The notes under the pieces were generated by a model. It was not told the DNA's origin and did no database searches. It saw only the letters and a program-made list of their open reading frames with translations. Of a DNA stretch of 64,000 nt, positions 48,115-59,273 are shown one piece after another (position 1 is the stretch's first letter; each line of letters opens with the position of its first letter). Made by a program: the position numbers and the translations under genes. The stretch is from Zygnema cylindricum (Eukaryota > Streptophyta > Zygnematophyceae > Zygnematales > Zygnemataceae). The stretch spans positions 1 through 64,000 of the forward strand of contig JBBHKE010001220.1 of the NCBI GenBank assembly GCA_037447655.1, in the 5' to 3' direction.

Positions 48115-49061
48115 GGATACGTCCCCATGTATTAAAGTATCTACTTTTCCCTGTCTTTTTGCCCTAAAATTCAGGGAACTTTGACAAAAACTTTAGCCAT
48201 ACGAGAAAATATTTTTTACCAAAGTAGAGTAAACGTCAATTCATACTTTGGATGTACGGTATGTTTGTCATCATGTGAACGCATTTTGGCGTTTTCCCCT
48301 TTTCGACCTCGGGGCAAGAGAATCAAGCCCAAAAAAAACCTTCATCCAAAATCACCTCGAGGGGGTGATTTAAGTTCAAGAACCGCCCAAACAGCGAATG
48401 AAAAATGACCCACGCACGCGCTAAAAGAGTGTGAAAATTTTAGGACGAGGGAGAGTCCTCGCTATTTTTTTCCGTGCCCGTCACTCGCAAGTACGGAAAA
48501 AAATCTGCAGGGGTCTCGGACCTCCACTTTCATTCATGGGGTCCTTTGCAAAATTTTGCGACGTCGTCGCCTCTCCCCTCTCCCTCTCACACCATCGCTT
48601 TTATCTCACACTTTTTAGCATGAGAGACGACAATATTGGTATAAAATGAAAGATCTTTTATAAATATTATTTTTGACAGTTTTTAGGTTTTTTTTAATGG
48701 CAAGTCGAGCGAAAAAAATAGAAAAAACGAAATCGGAAAACCATGGCAGAAAGTTATTAAATCAGTGACGTCGACGTTGTCACAAGTGAGCATGACGTCA
48801 CAATATCACCAAACCCTAAACATCTACGATTTCACAAAAATCTAGACGTCTACAACTGCCGCTATTTTTGTTGGCGTCACTAATCATCGAAGTTTCGTAG
48901 TCGACTTCAATCGTCACAAGTTGTACCTACGTCTACAACCGTCACATTTAAAATTTCCGATTTCATTTTCGCACATAGGGACGCTCTTCAAAGTAATACA
49001 AAGAATCTTTACTACAGTCCAAAGTACTTCATCAAAGTACTGATTACATGGGGACGTACCG
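48115..49061. mobile_element. PIF/Harbinger-like element (family A, copy 2), nested
   Basis: A 947-bp element, collinear with 1787-2734. The ends are GGATACGTCCCCATGTA and TACATGGGGACGTACC. TAA precedes it (48112-48114) and follows it (49062-49064). Confidence 0.85.
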
Positions 49062-49064
49062 TAA

Positions 49065-49765
49065 GGGTGGCCTTCCATTAGTGAACAAGTGGGGTTTTTT
49101 ACTGAGGGTCATACCGTTTCGTACAGGTCCTTACTTTTTTTTTTTGAAGGAGAACATCATTACGGAAAAATGTCCAAGGTTGTTAGCGTAAATTCGGACC
49201 GTCGGATGCTATTACACTTTTTATCCATGTCGCCACATCACTAACCATACAGTTTGTTAAGACCGTGCACAGTGAGGACAATTCTCGAAGACTGAACGTG
49301 TAAAACTTGGCCGCGTGGAAAAGAGAAAAACAATCCACGATGAGCGCGCGCGTATGTGCGTACACGTCGCAAGGGCCATTCGCCTTCCGCCAGGGTGGCC
49401 GCGAATCCGCCGAAATTATCCCGTCACGCTCCCACCATCAAAGTTTGCCGCCGCCTTTTTGTCGTTGCGTTTTGAAATTTTGGGTAGTATATTTAATGCC
49501 CTATGTACGAGTCATTAATTACCTACGTCACTACAGATATTATCTCCGCAAGTACATATATTACCTCTGCTCGTACAACTATTGCGTTCAAACATTGCAT
49601 TCGAAGATTCATTTAAGATTTCAAGCATCGAATATTAACCTACTTGTTACTAACCAGAATGAGCCACGCAAATAAAAAGTGGTTTACTAACGCGACCTAA
49701 TGGAAGGCACGCCCTTCAGTAAAATTTTCCGTACAATTACTTAAGCGCATAATGGAAGGCCACCC
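49065..49765. mobile_element. PIF/Harbinger-like element (family B, copy 3), nested
   Basis: A 701-bp element with ends GGGTGGCCTTCCATTA and TAATGGAAGGCCACCC, duplication TAA (49062-49064 and 49766-49768). Its interior is the reverse complement of copies 1 and 2. It shares the left TAA with the right TAA of the family-A element. Confidence 0.9.
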
Positions 49766-50689
49766 TAAAAGAAATGAAATCGTTACTTTAGATTGTGACG
49801 GATGTAGACGTGGGTGTAATTTATGACGGTTGTAGACGACTACAAAACTCGGGACAATTGATCATGTTTACAAAATAGCGACGGTTGTATACGTGTTTAG
49901 GGTTTGTGACATTTTGATGTCACGCTCAAATATTGATAGCGTCAATATCAAAATTTCTAAAACTTTTGGCCATGGTTTCTCGATTTTGTTTTTTAATATT
50001 TTCTCACTTTACTTGATATCAAAATACACTCAAAAATAGTGAAAAAAAATCGTTTTTAAATCAACATTCATTTGATATAATTAATGACATTTTTCTTTGC
50101 AAAAATTGTGAGATAGAAGCGGTGGAGAGGGAGAGAGAGAGGCGGTTTCACGGACTTCGCTTTTGCGAAATGACGTCTATTGGTCGAGAACCCTCCACGG
50201 CCCCTGTACGAAAAAAAGTGCACGAAAAAACGTCACGTACATGCTGAAAACATGCAGTGGGTTTTTTTTTTGGTATTGCGTGTACAAAAATCGTCAAAAA
50301 CTTTGGACACGTGCGACAACATCTGCCTATTCGATCACCTCATAGAACTTTATTTAAAATCATCGCGCGAGGTGATTTTATATAAAGATTGAATACGAGT
50401 TGGAAAGACGCTAAAGCGGGTCGTAGACGACTAACTACATCGCGATATACGACAAACTCCAAAACATATACATTTTCAAGGTAATGCAAGTTGTAAGGTG
50501 GTAATTTCAATTTTTTGGTACGGCTGCGGATTTTCACGTTTTTTTTCAATTTATGCAGGAAAACGACAGAAATAACTGTAACTTTAGCACATGGGAAAGT
50601 GCCCTTATATCATTAAAATGGCATATTCCATGGATATCAAATCATTTTGCTTCTTTTTTGTTACAAGGTTGACATGAACATAGAAGGAA

Positions 50690-52079
50690 AAAATGTGCTT
50701 ACGGTGGATTGAAAGGTGAAGCAGGCTGGATTGTAGATTCAGGTGCCTCCATGCACATGTGTAAGGATAGGCACCTGTTCACTAAGATAAGAAATATTCC
50801 CACCGTAGAGATAGAGTACGGGGATGGGAGGATAGTCACCACTACTCTTATAGGATCGGTAGATTTGAAAGTGTTAGTAGAAGGAAAGACATCCATAGTA
50901 ACATTCTCCGATGTATTGTTTATTCCGGAGCTGAACAAAAACCTCATCTCTACATCCGTATTAGATGATAAGGGTTTTTTTACTAGCACTAGGGAAGGAG
51001 TCTTTACTGCTAGTTTTGAGGAGGATGTCTATTTCATTGCTGAGAAAGGTAGCCTTGGGATGTTTAGGCTGGTTTTAAGTAATGAAAAGAAGAAACTTTA
51101 TTATGCTGGTGTTCATGATATTATGATGTGGCATAAGAGGCTTGGGCATGTGAATCTAGACAAGTTAAGAGAGATGAAAAAGATGGGAGTGGTGGAAGGG
51201 ATTAAGTTTAGTGAGAATGATAATATAAGTGATTGTAGTGGATGTGCTCAAGGTAAAACACACAGATTACCCTTTCCTAAAACAGCGACCTATAAGCGAG
51301 AAAAATTTTTAGATCTAGTACACATAGATATTTGGGGACCAGCTAAAGTGCCCTCACCGGGGGGGAAGAGATTTATGATGACTATCACTGATGATTGGTC
51401 TCGGTATTCCCGAGTGTATTTTTTGAAAAACAAGTCCGAAGCTCAGGATTGTTTTAGACAATATAAAGCATGGATCGAAAAACTTCATGAAACTCCAATC
51501 AAGAGAATAAGGAGTGACAATGGTGGAGACTATACTTCTAACCAGTTTGAGGATTTTCTGAGGGAAGATGGGGTCCAACACCAAAAGACAGTTCCAGAAA
51601 ACCCGGAACAGAATGAGGTAGCTGAAAGGTTAAATATAACACTAAGTGATAGTGCTAGAAGTATGTTGTCAGATAAGAAGATACGAAAAAGGTTTTTGGG
51701 CCAAAGCAATGAATTGTGCTAATTACCTCAAAAATAGAGTTCTTACTTCAGCTATAAAAGATCAAACACCTTATGAGAGATGGACAGGCCGGAAACCAGC
51801 CTTATCTCACTTAAAGGTTTTCGGCAGTCAAGTATTCAGTCTAGATACAGATCGATCTAATTGGAAGCTAGATCCTAAAGGAAAACCGGGATACTTATTA
51901 GGATATGATGAGGATGTTAAAGGATATAGAGTTTATGATCTAAAAAGAAAAGATATAATCTTAGTAAAGCATCTAGTAGTTATGGATGAAGGAAAGTCTG
52001 TGGATCCCTTCAAATATACAAAGTCAGTAAAAATCAGATTTGAGTCAGAAAATTCCGATGACTTTGAGCTCCCTAACTA
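50690..52079 (+). pseudogene. Ty1/copia polyprotein fragment (protease and integrase), frameshifted, cut by an assembly gap
   Basis: The plus-strand frame from 50709 carries the aspartic protease active site (WIVDSGASMH), the pre-integrase zinc motif (HKRLGHVN ... CSGCAQGKTH) and the integrase catalytic residues (HIDIWGP, RSDNGGDY and VAER). After KKIRKRF the frame breaks and resumes one base later, because a run of five T at 51693-51697 is four T in the related copy at 61199-64000. The continuing part (MNCANYLKNRVLT, LLGYDEDVKGYRVYD) ends at the N run. Gag and both LTRs are missing; the left edge abuts a family-C copy. Confidence 0.9.
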
Positions 52080-52089
52080 NNNNNNNNNN
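52080..52089. other. assembly gap (10 N)
   Basis: Ten N bases of unknown true size, in the middle of the copia polyprotein. The right side does not continue the polyprotein, so sequence is missing or the join is wrong. Confidence 0.99.
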
Positions 52090-52488
52090 GCAGTTATCAC
52101 CATAGTTTACTTTCTAGAGATTTTTGCTAAAGAAAAGTGGTAGAAACCCGCATAAAGCTACCGTTCACCTCACTCTTTTCTGATTTTTTGTTTTAGCCCT
52201 TTGGTACCGCCTTTCAAAATCTTAAACACTGCAGCTGCGATAGTATTAAACTCGCACTGCAGTTTAACAGTTTTGGGATCAATCAGCAGATGTTGGCAGT
52301 ATTTAATGTGGGTGCAGATGTAGGCAGTGTTAGATTTCATTGCGAAAGTAAAGAAAACGTATCCTAACGAGACTATCATGCCTCTTAGAAGCGATTTTGT
52401 TTCAATGTTCTGATTTCAAAGGCAATGTACCGTTTCACGGAAATAAGCATGTACGACCGTACATTACACTATTAAATCTGTACGAATA

Positions 52489-53373
52489 AAGGCACTTTGC
52501 CATGTAACGGAAACTTTAGTCTTGTAACTTTGTTTTAGCGAAGATTCTCCGTACTATCAGAGCAATCCTATGCAAAAGAAATGAAAGCGTTACTTTAGAT
52601 TGTGACGGATGTAGACGTGGGTGTAATTTATGACGGTTGTAGACGACTAACTAGGGTTTTGACAATTTGACGTCACGCTCAAATTATGATAGCGTCGACG
52701 TCACAAATTCTAAAACTTTCCGCCATGGTTTCCCGATTTTGTTTTTTAGTCTTTTCTCACTCCACTTGCCATCGAAATACGCCCAAAGATGGTGAAAAGA
52801 AATCGTTTTTAGAGATCTTTCATTTGATACCACTATTGACGTTTTTCATTGCAAGAATTGTGAGATAGAAGCGGTAGTGGGAGAAGGAGAGAGAGAAAGG
52901 CGCTTTCACGGACTTCGCTTTTGCGAAATGGCGTCCATTGGTCGAGAATCCCCCACGGCCCTTGTACGAAAAAATCGCACTAAAAAAAGTCACATACAGG
53001 CTGGGAAACGTGAAGTGGGGTTTTTTTTTTGGTACTGCGTACACAAAAATTGTCAAAAACTTCCGACATGTGCGACAACATTTGCCTATTCGCTCACCTC
53101 ATGGAACTTTATTTAAAATCATCGCGCGAGGTGATTTTATAAAAAGTTTGAATAAAAGTTAGTAGGACGCGAAAGTGGGTTGGAACGCGTTAAGCAACAA
53201 GCTGCATCGCGATAAACAACAAACCGCAAGACATATACATTTTCAAGGTAACGCAAGTTGTAAGGTGGTAATTTTAATTGTTTGGTACGGTTGCGGATTT
53301 TCATGTTTTTTTCATATTTATGGAGGGAAACGACAAAACACAACTGTAACTTTAGCACATGGGAAAGTGCCCT
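52489..53373. mobile_element. family-C DNA element, uninterrupted copy
   Basis: About 885 bp with ends GGCACTTTGCCATGTAAC and ACATGGGAAAGTGCCC, TA-compatible flanks. The middle part is similar to family A in reverse. Sequence just outside both ends is also shared with the copy at 48003-50604, so a larger unit was duplicated or the element sits in another repeat. No transposase. Confidence 0.75.
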
Positions 53374-53449
53374 TATATCTTTAAAATGACATTTTCCATG
53401 GATATCAAATCCTTTTGCTTCTTTTTTACCACACGGATGACAAAAACAT

Positions 53450-54711
53450 GAGGAATCCATTCCGCCGTTCATTTTTGCCAAACTTCAAACTAACTTTGTA
53501 CGCAAAGTCGTATGTGATGTACTCAGAAAAACCTTTTGTAATGATGTACGGAGACGTTGCGAATATCGTATTCTTATTACTCGGTTCGAAAACATTCAAC
53601 CTGGCTTGACGCAATACACGGATGTACGAAATCACCGTATCATGAAGTACAAAGCTGCAAAACCTAAAGAATATAAAGCACTATCTACTTCTGTACCAAA
53701 AAAATAGAAATAGTTACGTAATATTTGACGACACGTCATTTCTAACCAGTCTCAAGTAAATTTAGCGATTTCAAGGGCTCCTAAATAAATGTAGACGGTT
53801 TCACGGTTGGAACATATATGTTTGACAAAATCCGACGGTCTATTTGGTTCGTAAATCTCGACACCGACGTCAAATCAAACTGTTCCCACACGACCTGGTG
53901 CGCAACATCGGTCTCGTTGCCATCTAACGGTCTGTCCCATTGGCTACTGGTGAGGTCTCATATCGTCCGGTAGCCAGGTTAATGGGCATATCTACACATG
54001 ATCACTTTTTCGCCCTCGATTTGTTGGGTTACGCGAGGGGTTTGTGTGGTCGTTGGCCCGTTGTCCGCGACATATGTATAATTCTCATACTACACCCTGA
54101 TTGGATGGTCCTTAAGTATACATTGTTAATTATTCGGACATTACTGATTTTAATGTCATTTTTAGCGAGGTACGTGATGCCTCCCCCCTTAAAGCAGCCA
54201 AATCTGTATATTTGTTCACGCTTTCTACACTATATCTAGCTTAGTTTCTTTTCTCCCGAGATAACCTTTGGCGAGTTTGTTATTTTGGAACTAGCTACAG
54301 GCACTTGTTAAGAAAGCCTTTTTGGAGCTCCACGATTATGCTTTGGCTCATTTACAGTGCATTGGTTTCTCCTTTGCAAATCTATTTGTGTGAAACCCTT
54401 ATAAACGTTGAAACACTTTTTGACCTACGCTTTATTATATTTCTCAATTTATAACTAGTTTTACCCCCAAAATATTTTTAAATATAAATCGAAAAAACAA
54501 TTACAGGCATATTTATATTTATCTTCTTAACATTTTATCCCCCTTTTTATTCTTTGACTTAGGATTGAAGTTCCATCGGACGAAAAGTGAGGTGTAAAGT
54601 GGTTTACGAAAATTTAGACCTCTCCGTATTATTTCGTACCTCTTATTTTGTTTTTACCCGCGAACAACATTACAGAGAATCTTGTCAATATTCTCCAAAG
54701 GTATGGGAGGT
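53450..54711. other. non-coding spacer
   Basis: No supported gene. At about 54571 the sequence AAGTTCCATCGGACGAAAAG resembles the left sub-terminal part of the family-F element, a likely fragment. Confidence 0.45.
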
Positions 54712-55046
54712 AGTGTAGGGTATCGAGGGCCCCGTGTCGATATTTCATATGTATCGAATTTTGGATACTCGATAATCGATGTATCGAGGAGGTGAATATC
54801 GCGAAATTTATGCAATATATCGGCTGATAATTCGATATATATTTTACTGCGATATATCGATGTGGACGGTAGGTCAATTTTTTTTTAAAAACCGCGCCGT
54901 CGGTGGGAGGAGAGGGGGGGTAAGGGGGCGTACGTTTGTTAGTACCTTTTTCGTGCATTTTTTCGTACGACTTTCCGTACCATATCGAGGGCTCTAACCG
55001 ATCGATATTCGATGACGATTTGATTTTACCCGATACCCAACACTAC
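54712..55046. mobile_element. hAT-like MITE (family D, copy 2)
   Basis: A 335-bp element with ends AGTGTAGGGTATCGAGG and CCCGATACCCAACACTAC and exact 8-bp duplication TGGGAGGT (54704-54711 and 55047-55054). The interior is rich in TCGATATATCGA palindromes, as in copy 1. Confidence 0.85.
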
Positions 55047-55175
55047 TGGGAGGTAACAATGACCGTTTATTTTTTCAAGCATTGCTTAAAAGTGAAAAAA
55101 TTGAGCGGTACAGCGATAATGAGCATAGATGTCGGCGGCGAACGGATATAAAAAAAAGCTTTGATATATATACTG

Positions 55176-55522
55176 AGTGTTGGTATCGAGTTCCTTTGCA
55201 TATATGCGATATATATTGAATTTGAATTACCAAAATGTCGATAATAAACCCGATATATCAAACCAATTATTATGATAAGCCCATATTTCTTATCGACAAT
55301 ATATGAGGCATTAAAAAAATGATTCGATTTTTTTTCAACACCTTGCTTCGTTGGAGGGGATACAATTCCGTATAGGACTGTACGGACACCCATTTTTTGC
55401 GATATATATCGCGATAATTTATGTTGGTCCCGGTATGATATATCGAGGAATCTGCTTGATCGATATTCAATATATCGAATATCAAATTTATCGCGATGTG
55501 AATTTATCCGATACCCAACACT
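55176..55522. mobile_element. hAT-like MITE (family D, copy 3)
   Basis: A 347-bp element starting AGTGTTGGTATCGAG and ending CGATACCCAACACT, with the same internal palindromes. No exact 8-bp duplication is visible. Confidence 0.7.
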
Positions 55523-55632
55523 AATATAATTACATCAGAGGTCGCAAACGGTCAACCGAAACCGTGACCAACCGTTAACCGACCGCCCACGCTGGATCCA
55601 AAACGTATTCGGTTGCCAAATTTTGAGGGCCG

Positions 55633-55986
55633 TGAAACTCTGAGACCTCGATAAGTCCTCAGAGTGGACAGCTTCCAAGAAGCCTCTAGGATAAGCATGA
55701 CCCCTTTGTGTTTCAGCAACAATAACTACCACCTTGGCAAATAAAAACTTTGACCACCTTCACCCCTGTAAAGGCAAGACTCCCTTGAGTGGATAGCAAA
55801 AATAATCTTTGAATTTGCTCCCCTGAGCAGTAAATTATGGAGGGTCAAAGTTGACCTTTTGTACAGAAGCTCTCTGGGAGAGAGGGTCCTATCTACAAAT
55901 TTTTCTAAGTCCTATCTCTCTCACAAACTCTATCTACTAATGTACGGAACCAATCATATTCCTCTTCCGTACACAAAAGTACAGTT
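55633..55986 (-). mobile_element. 3' LTR of outer copia element (distal part)
   Basis: On the minus strand this segment matches the second half of the inner element's LTR and ends in ...GAGGTCTCAGAGTTTCA at 55633, the same LTR terminus. It is the continuation of the LTR at 60466-61185, which the inner element interrupts. The five bases outside (GGCCG, 55628-55632) would be the target duplication of the outer element. Confidence 0.85.
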
Positions 55987-57146
55987 TGTTGGAATTCAAG
56001 TATTTTATAGGTCTAGAGATTGCAAAATAAAAAGCAAAATAGTAGATATTGACAGCCTGCCTCTAACTCCTCACTCAAGTCCCCACACTTGTCGCAGTCA
56101 CTGAAGACTGGAGGAGGAGTTAGCCATGGCTGCCTGTGCTGTCTAGAGAGAGACAGGCAGTTGTTTTATAAGGTTTTCTCTAAAAAGGAGTTTTGACAGA
56201 GCCAGGATTTGATCCTGGTACCTGCCACTTGTCACACCCGCAATAGCCGGTAACCTTATCCAGATAGTCTAAATAAAATGATGATTGTACGGGGTATGAT
56301 ATTAATTTAAATTGTTACAATGAGACAAATTCATTTAACTAGAAAGTACGACGTACCGTACGTAAACGAAATAAATACCGCGGAGTTTGTTTGACGCCGG
56401 AAAGAATACCGCGCAAGTATTTATGACGGCCACGATTGAAATATTAATTTGATCGGACGACCGCGAAGGATGCCGAGATCGCGGAGTACGATTTTGGCGA
56501 TTTGCGATCACCGCCACATTGAGTGACACGTGGCAAAGCTACATTGGATTGCGGCAACTCCGAGGATTACGGAAACGAATCCGGATATGACACGTGTCAA
56601 CATTTTGGCAATGTCGTACTATGGCCGTACATAAAGTACACCGGCACCTGTACTTTTCTGTACGACACAGTGTTTAAATTGGTGCCGTACTTCAGTAGAT
56701 AGAGTTTTAAAGGGAGATAGGACTTAGAAATATTTGGCAGATAGGACCCTCTCTCTAAGAGAGCACCTTGTATAAATGGCTAACTTTGGGCAGCCATAAC
56801 TATTAATTAACTTAACCATTTTCAGTGATTCTTTTTGCTGCGGACTCAGGGGAGTCCAGGCTACACAGGGTTGTAGTCGGTCAGAGTTTTTGTCTGCCAG
56901 GGTGGCGGTATTTCTAAGGGAAAGTCAAAGTGGGTGAATGTGTCCAAATCTCATATTCTAGCTTTGCATTCTGTGGTGGAACTGAGCACACAAAAAGTGT
57001 TATTTCACAGGGGTGAATCTATATTGGGGTTCTGACTGTCAAGGGGTCAGTCATTTGAGTTTATATCAACTTGGAGTCGGCACTATCTAGATTAGCTTCT
57101 TTTGGATCTGCATACTCTGAGGGCCAATGGAGGTCTCATAGTTTCA
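55987..57146 (+). repeat. 5' LTR of inner copia element
   Basis: 1160 bp, TG...CA ends. It contains an antisense tRNA-like module at about 56195-56265 and the motif GTATAAATGG (TATA-like) at about 56769. Confidence 0.93.
56195..56268 (-). other. tRNA-like module, antisense in the LTR
   Basis: On the minus strand the sequence reads like the 3' half of a tRNA: a 5-bp T-stem with a 7-nt loop (CCAGGATCAAATCCTGG, 56202-56218) followed by CTCTG. This resembles the T-arm and acceptor of plant initiator tRNA-Met. It recurs in the 3' LTR (59489-59505) and in the outer LTR (60932-60948). It does not fold into a clean full tRNA, so I do not call a tRNA gene. Confidence 0.5.
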
Positions 57147-57160
57147 GGTTATGGGCCCAC
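57147..57160 (+). other. primer-binding site (initiator tRNA-Met, anticodon region)
   Basis: GGTTATGGGCCCAC starts at the first base after the 5' LTR. It is the exact complement of GTGGGCCCATAACC, the anticodon stem-loop of plant initiator tRNA-Met, so priming uses an internal (half-tRNA) site as known for Drosophila copia. Confidence 0.85.
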
Positions 57161-57299
57161 TATCTAGGGTGCTTATGTTCGATGGAATAGACTTCACTTA
57201 TTGGGAGTTTACAATGGCGAGATTGCTTTTCGAGAAGCACTTATGGGGAATTGTTTAGGGATAAGTGAGATGTCCGCCACCTGGCTTTGAAGGAGCTTA

Positions 57300-58180
57300 C
57301 TACGGAGATTCATCTGAGGCTGCCCAGAATATCAACCGGAGTTCAGATGCAACGGAAGGTGAAGGGAAAAATCTTTCCGTGGATCGGGAAATAGGGTAGA
57401 AAGAAAAAATGACACCTGTGGTGAGGGGAGCTAGGCCCTCAGCTATGGTACCACATGTAGGGATTAAACCTGAAGAAAATGAGAGGAAAATATAGGAATA
57501 CAAAAACACTATAGCAAAACATCTCATACTTAGATATGTGTCTAAGTCAATAGCTATCACTCTTTTAAGTCTAACCAAGTATTCACAGATATGGGAAGCA
57601 CTAATTCAGATTTATAAGAGTGAGACTATTCAGAGGTAGAAATTATTAAAACAGGAAATAGAGGCCTAGGTATATAAAGGCGGTAGCATGATAGAGTTTT
57701 GCAATGATATTGCTGCGTTATATGTTGAGCTTACTAGTGCGGGATATGTAGAATCTGAGGAGAGTAAGATTAATACACTACTTATGAAACTCCCAGATGA
57801 GTACGAAAACATCATTTGTCGTATGCAAGCAATGGATGGCTCCTCATGGACTTGGAGCTTTACCATGGGGATAATTCTTGTGAGGGAAAGCACTTTGGAG
57901 CTTCGTAGGGGAAGGGACAGGGTCAATGCATTTTCAGCTGGTGGTGATTGTCGGAATCGTGATGAGAGGAACGGCGGTGACGAGCGAAAACGTGATGAGA
58001 GGAACGGTGGTGACGAGCGGAAGCGTGATGAGAGAAAGAAAGACAAAGGTAAACCTTATCGGAACTTTGGTGGAAAGAGAGGGAGAGGAAAAGAAAGGGG
58101 AGCTTTGAAAAAGGGGGGTTTGCTTCTTTTGTAGGGAACCGGGTCATTATATGGAGGAATGCCCTTGTTTGGATAAACTT
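57300..58180 (+). pseudogene. copia gag remnant with CCHC zinc knuckle
   Basis: The capsid-like region is broken by stops before 57688. The open part from 57688 has the copia gag pattern (MIEFCNDIAALYVELTSAGY, LLMKLPDEYENIICRM), then a basic Arg/Asp/Gly repeat (three HDERNGGDERKR-like units). The zinc knuckle C-x2-C-x4-H-x4-C (CFFCREPGHYMEEC, about 58117-58160) is one base out of frame after an A5G6 run. Confidence 0.85.
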
Positions 58181-58831
58181 AGAAGTTGGAATCTGGATGA
58201 GGAGGAAGAAAGGAAGAGGAGAAAAAGAATGAAGATTTTTTAGAGCTTCTCCGGATTAATAGTATGGGGAAGAGAGAAAAGCACACAGTAATTGCACGAA
58301 GGCAACAGTGTGCTTTTGGAGGTATAAGGGAAGTAAAGAGAGAGGAGGTACTTGAGGATGTCGAGGAGTGTAGAGTGTATGACTTAGAAATGAGAAAGTC
58401 AGTTCTAGGATCCATAAGTGAAAACGGGAAAGATAAAATTAATCAGGATAATTTTATAGATAATAGGGAAACAAAAAACTGGTCGGAAAGGGAGACTTCA
58501 ACGGATTCCGAGGAAAGGGGAGAAGTGAAACTCGAAGAAGTTTTAAAGGATAGGGGAAACATTTGAAGTCGACCTTTAAACTTAAATTACATTTTATGCA
58601 AAATTTAAAGCATTTTTAGTCCCAATTGATCACTTTTCAAAATCGTCCTGTAACACTTACATCCCCTTTGCATTTACATGCATGAACTTCTTTACCTTGC
58701 CCTCTTATGTGAAAGGTTTAGGGGAGAAGAAATATTTATTGGGAATTAAATAAGAAAGTAATAGTGGAAAGAATTCCATGGGAGAGAGTGAAGGAAGTTC
58801 AGAAAATGGGGTAATTATCATAGATTAAAAT

Positions 58832-59260
58832 ATGAGTACGAAAGATGTAGATCTTATGAGGAACTTAGTGGGGACTAGTGTTTTTTGGGAATATTTGGGG
58901 GTGGATGGATTTGACATCACTACTTGGTGTGATGTCACTTGTGAAGATGTGTCTGTAAAAGGGTTAGCATCTGGGTGTATGTTGCAGATTGGAGATGGGG
59001 CTGGCTGTTTGGATCGCAAGAGGGAAATCGTTTTGTGTGTGGATAAAAGAGTGATGGAGTGGATAAAATCTTTGCTCGGATTTATGAAAAGTGGGATGTT
59101 AAATAAAATGTGTGATGCAATTATTATTTTATTTCATTTAATGCACTGTGTTAAATACTTAAGTTTTATGAAAGGAAAAGGAAAAAGGAAAAAGAAAAAG
59201 GAAAAAAGGGAGGGGATGTTTGTTTACTTGTTTGTGGAAGTTGAAAGAAAAATAGACTAG
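58832..59260 (+). pseudogene. copia RNase H remnant
   Basis: It aligns with the RNase H region of the outer element: LMRNLVGT against VLRYLIGT, ITTWCDVTCED against ITTWSDASYGD, LQIGDGAGC against LYMGDGACC, and WIKSLLGFM against WVKSLLGEL. The catalytic Glu motif STMEAEY is lost. The tail is a lysine-rich low-complexity run. Confidence 0.7.
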
Positions 59261-59273
59261 AAAATAAGGGGAG
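59261..59273 (+). other. polypurine tract
   Basis: AAAATAAGGGGAG directly before the 3' LTR, the plus-strand primer site. The outer element has a similar GGGGAG before its 3' LTR (61186-61198, minus). Confidence 0.85.

Larger units (their letters stand above)
48003..50604. mobile_element. family-C DNA element split by nested elements
   Basis: The left end GGGCACTTTGCCATGTAA is at 48003 and the right end ACATGGGAAAGTGCCC at 50604. The uninterrupted relative is at 52489-53373. The left part (48003-48111) and right part (49766-50604) are separated by two other elements, A (48115-49061) and B (49065-49765). A short segment AGAAATGAAA appears on both sides of the insertions. The flanks fit a TA duplication. 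No transposase. Confidence 0.7.
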
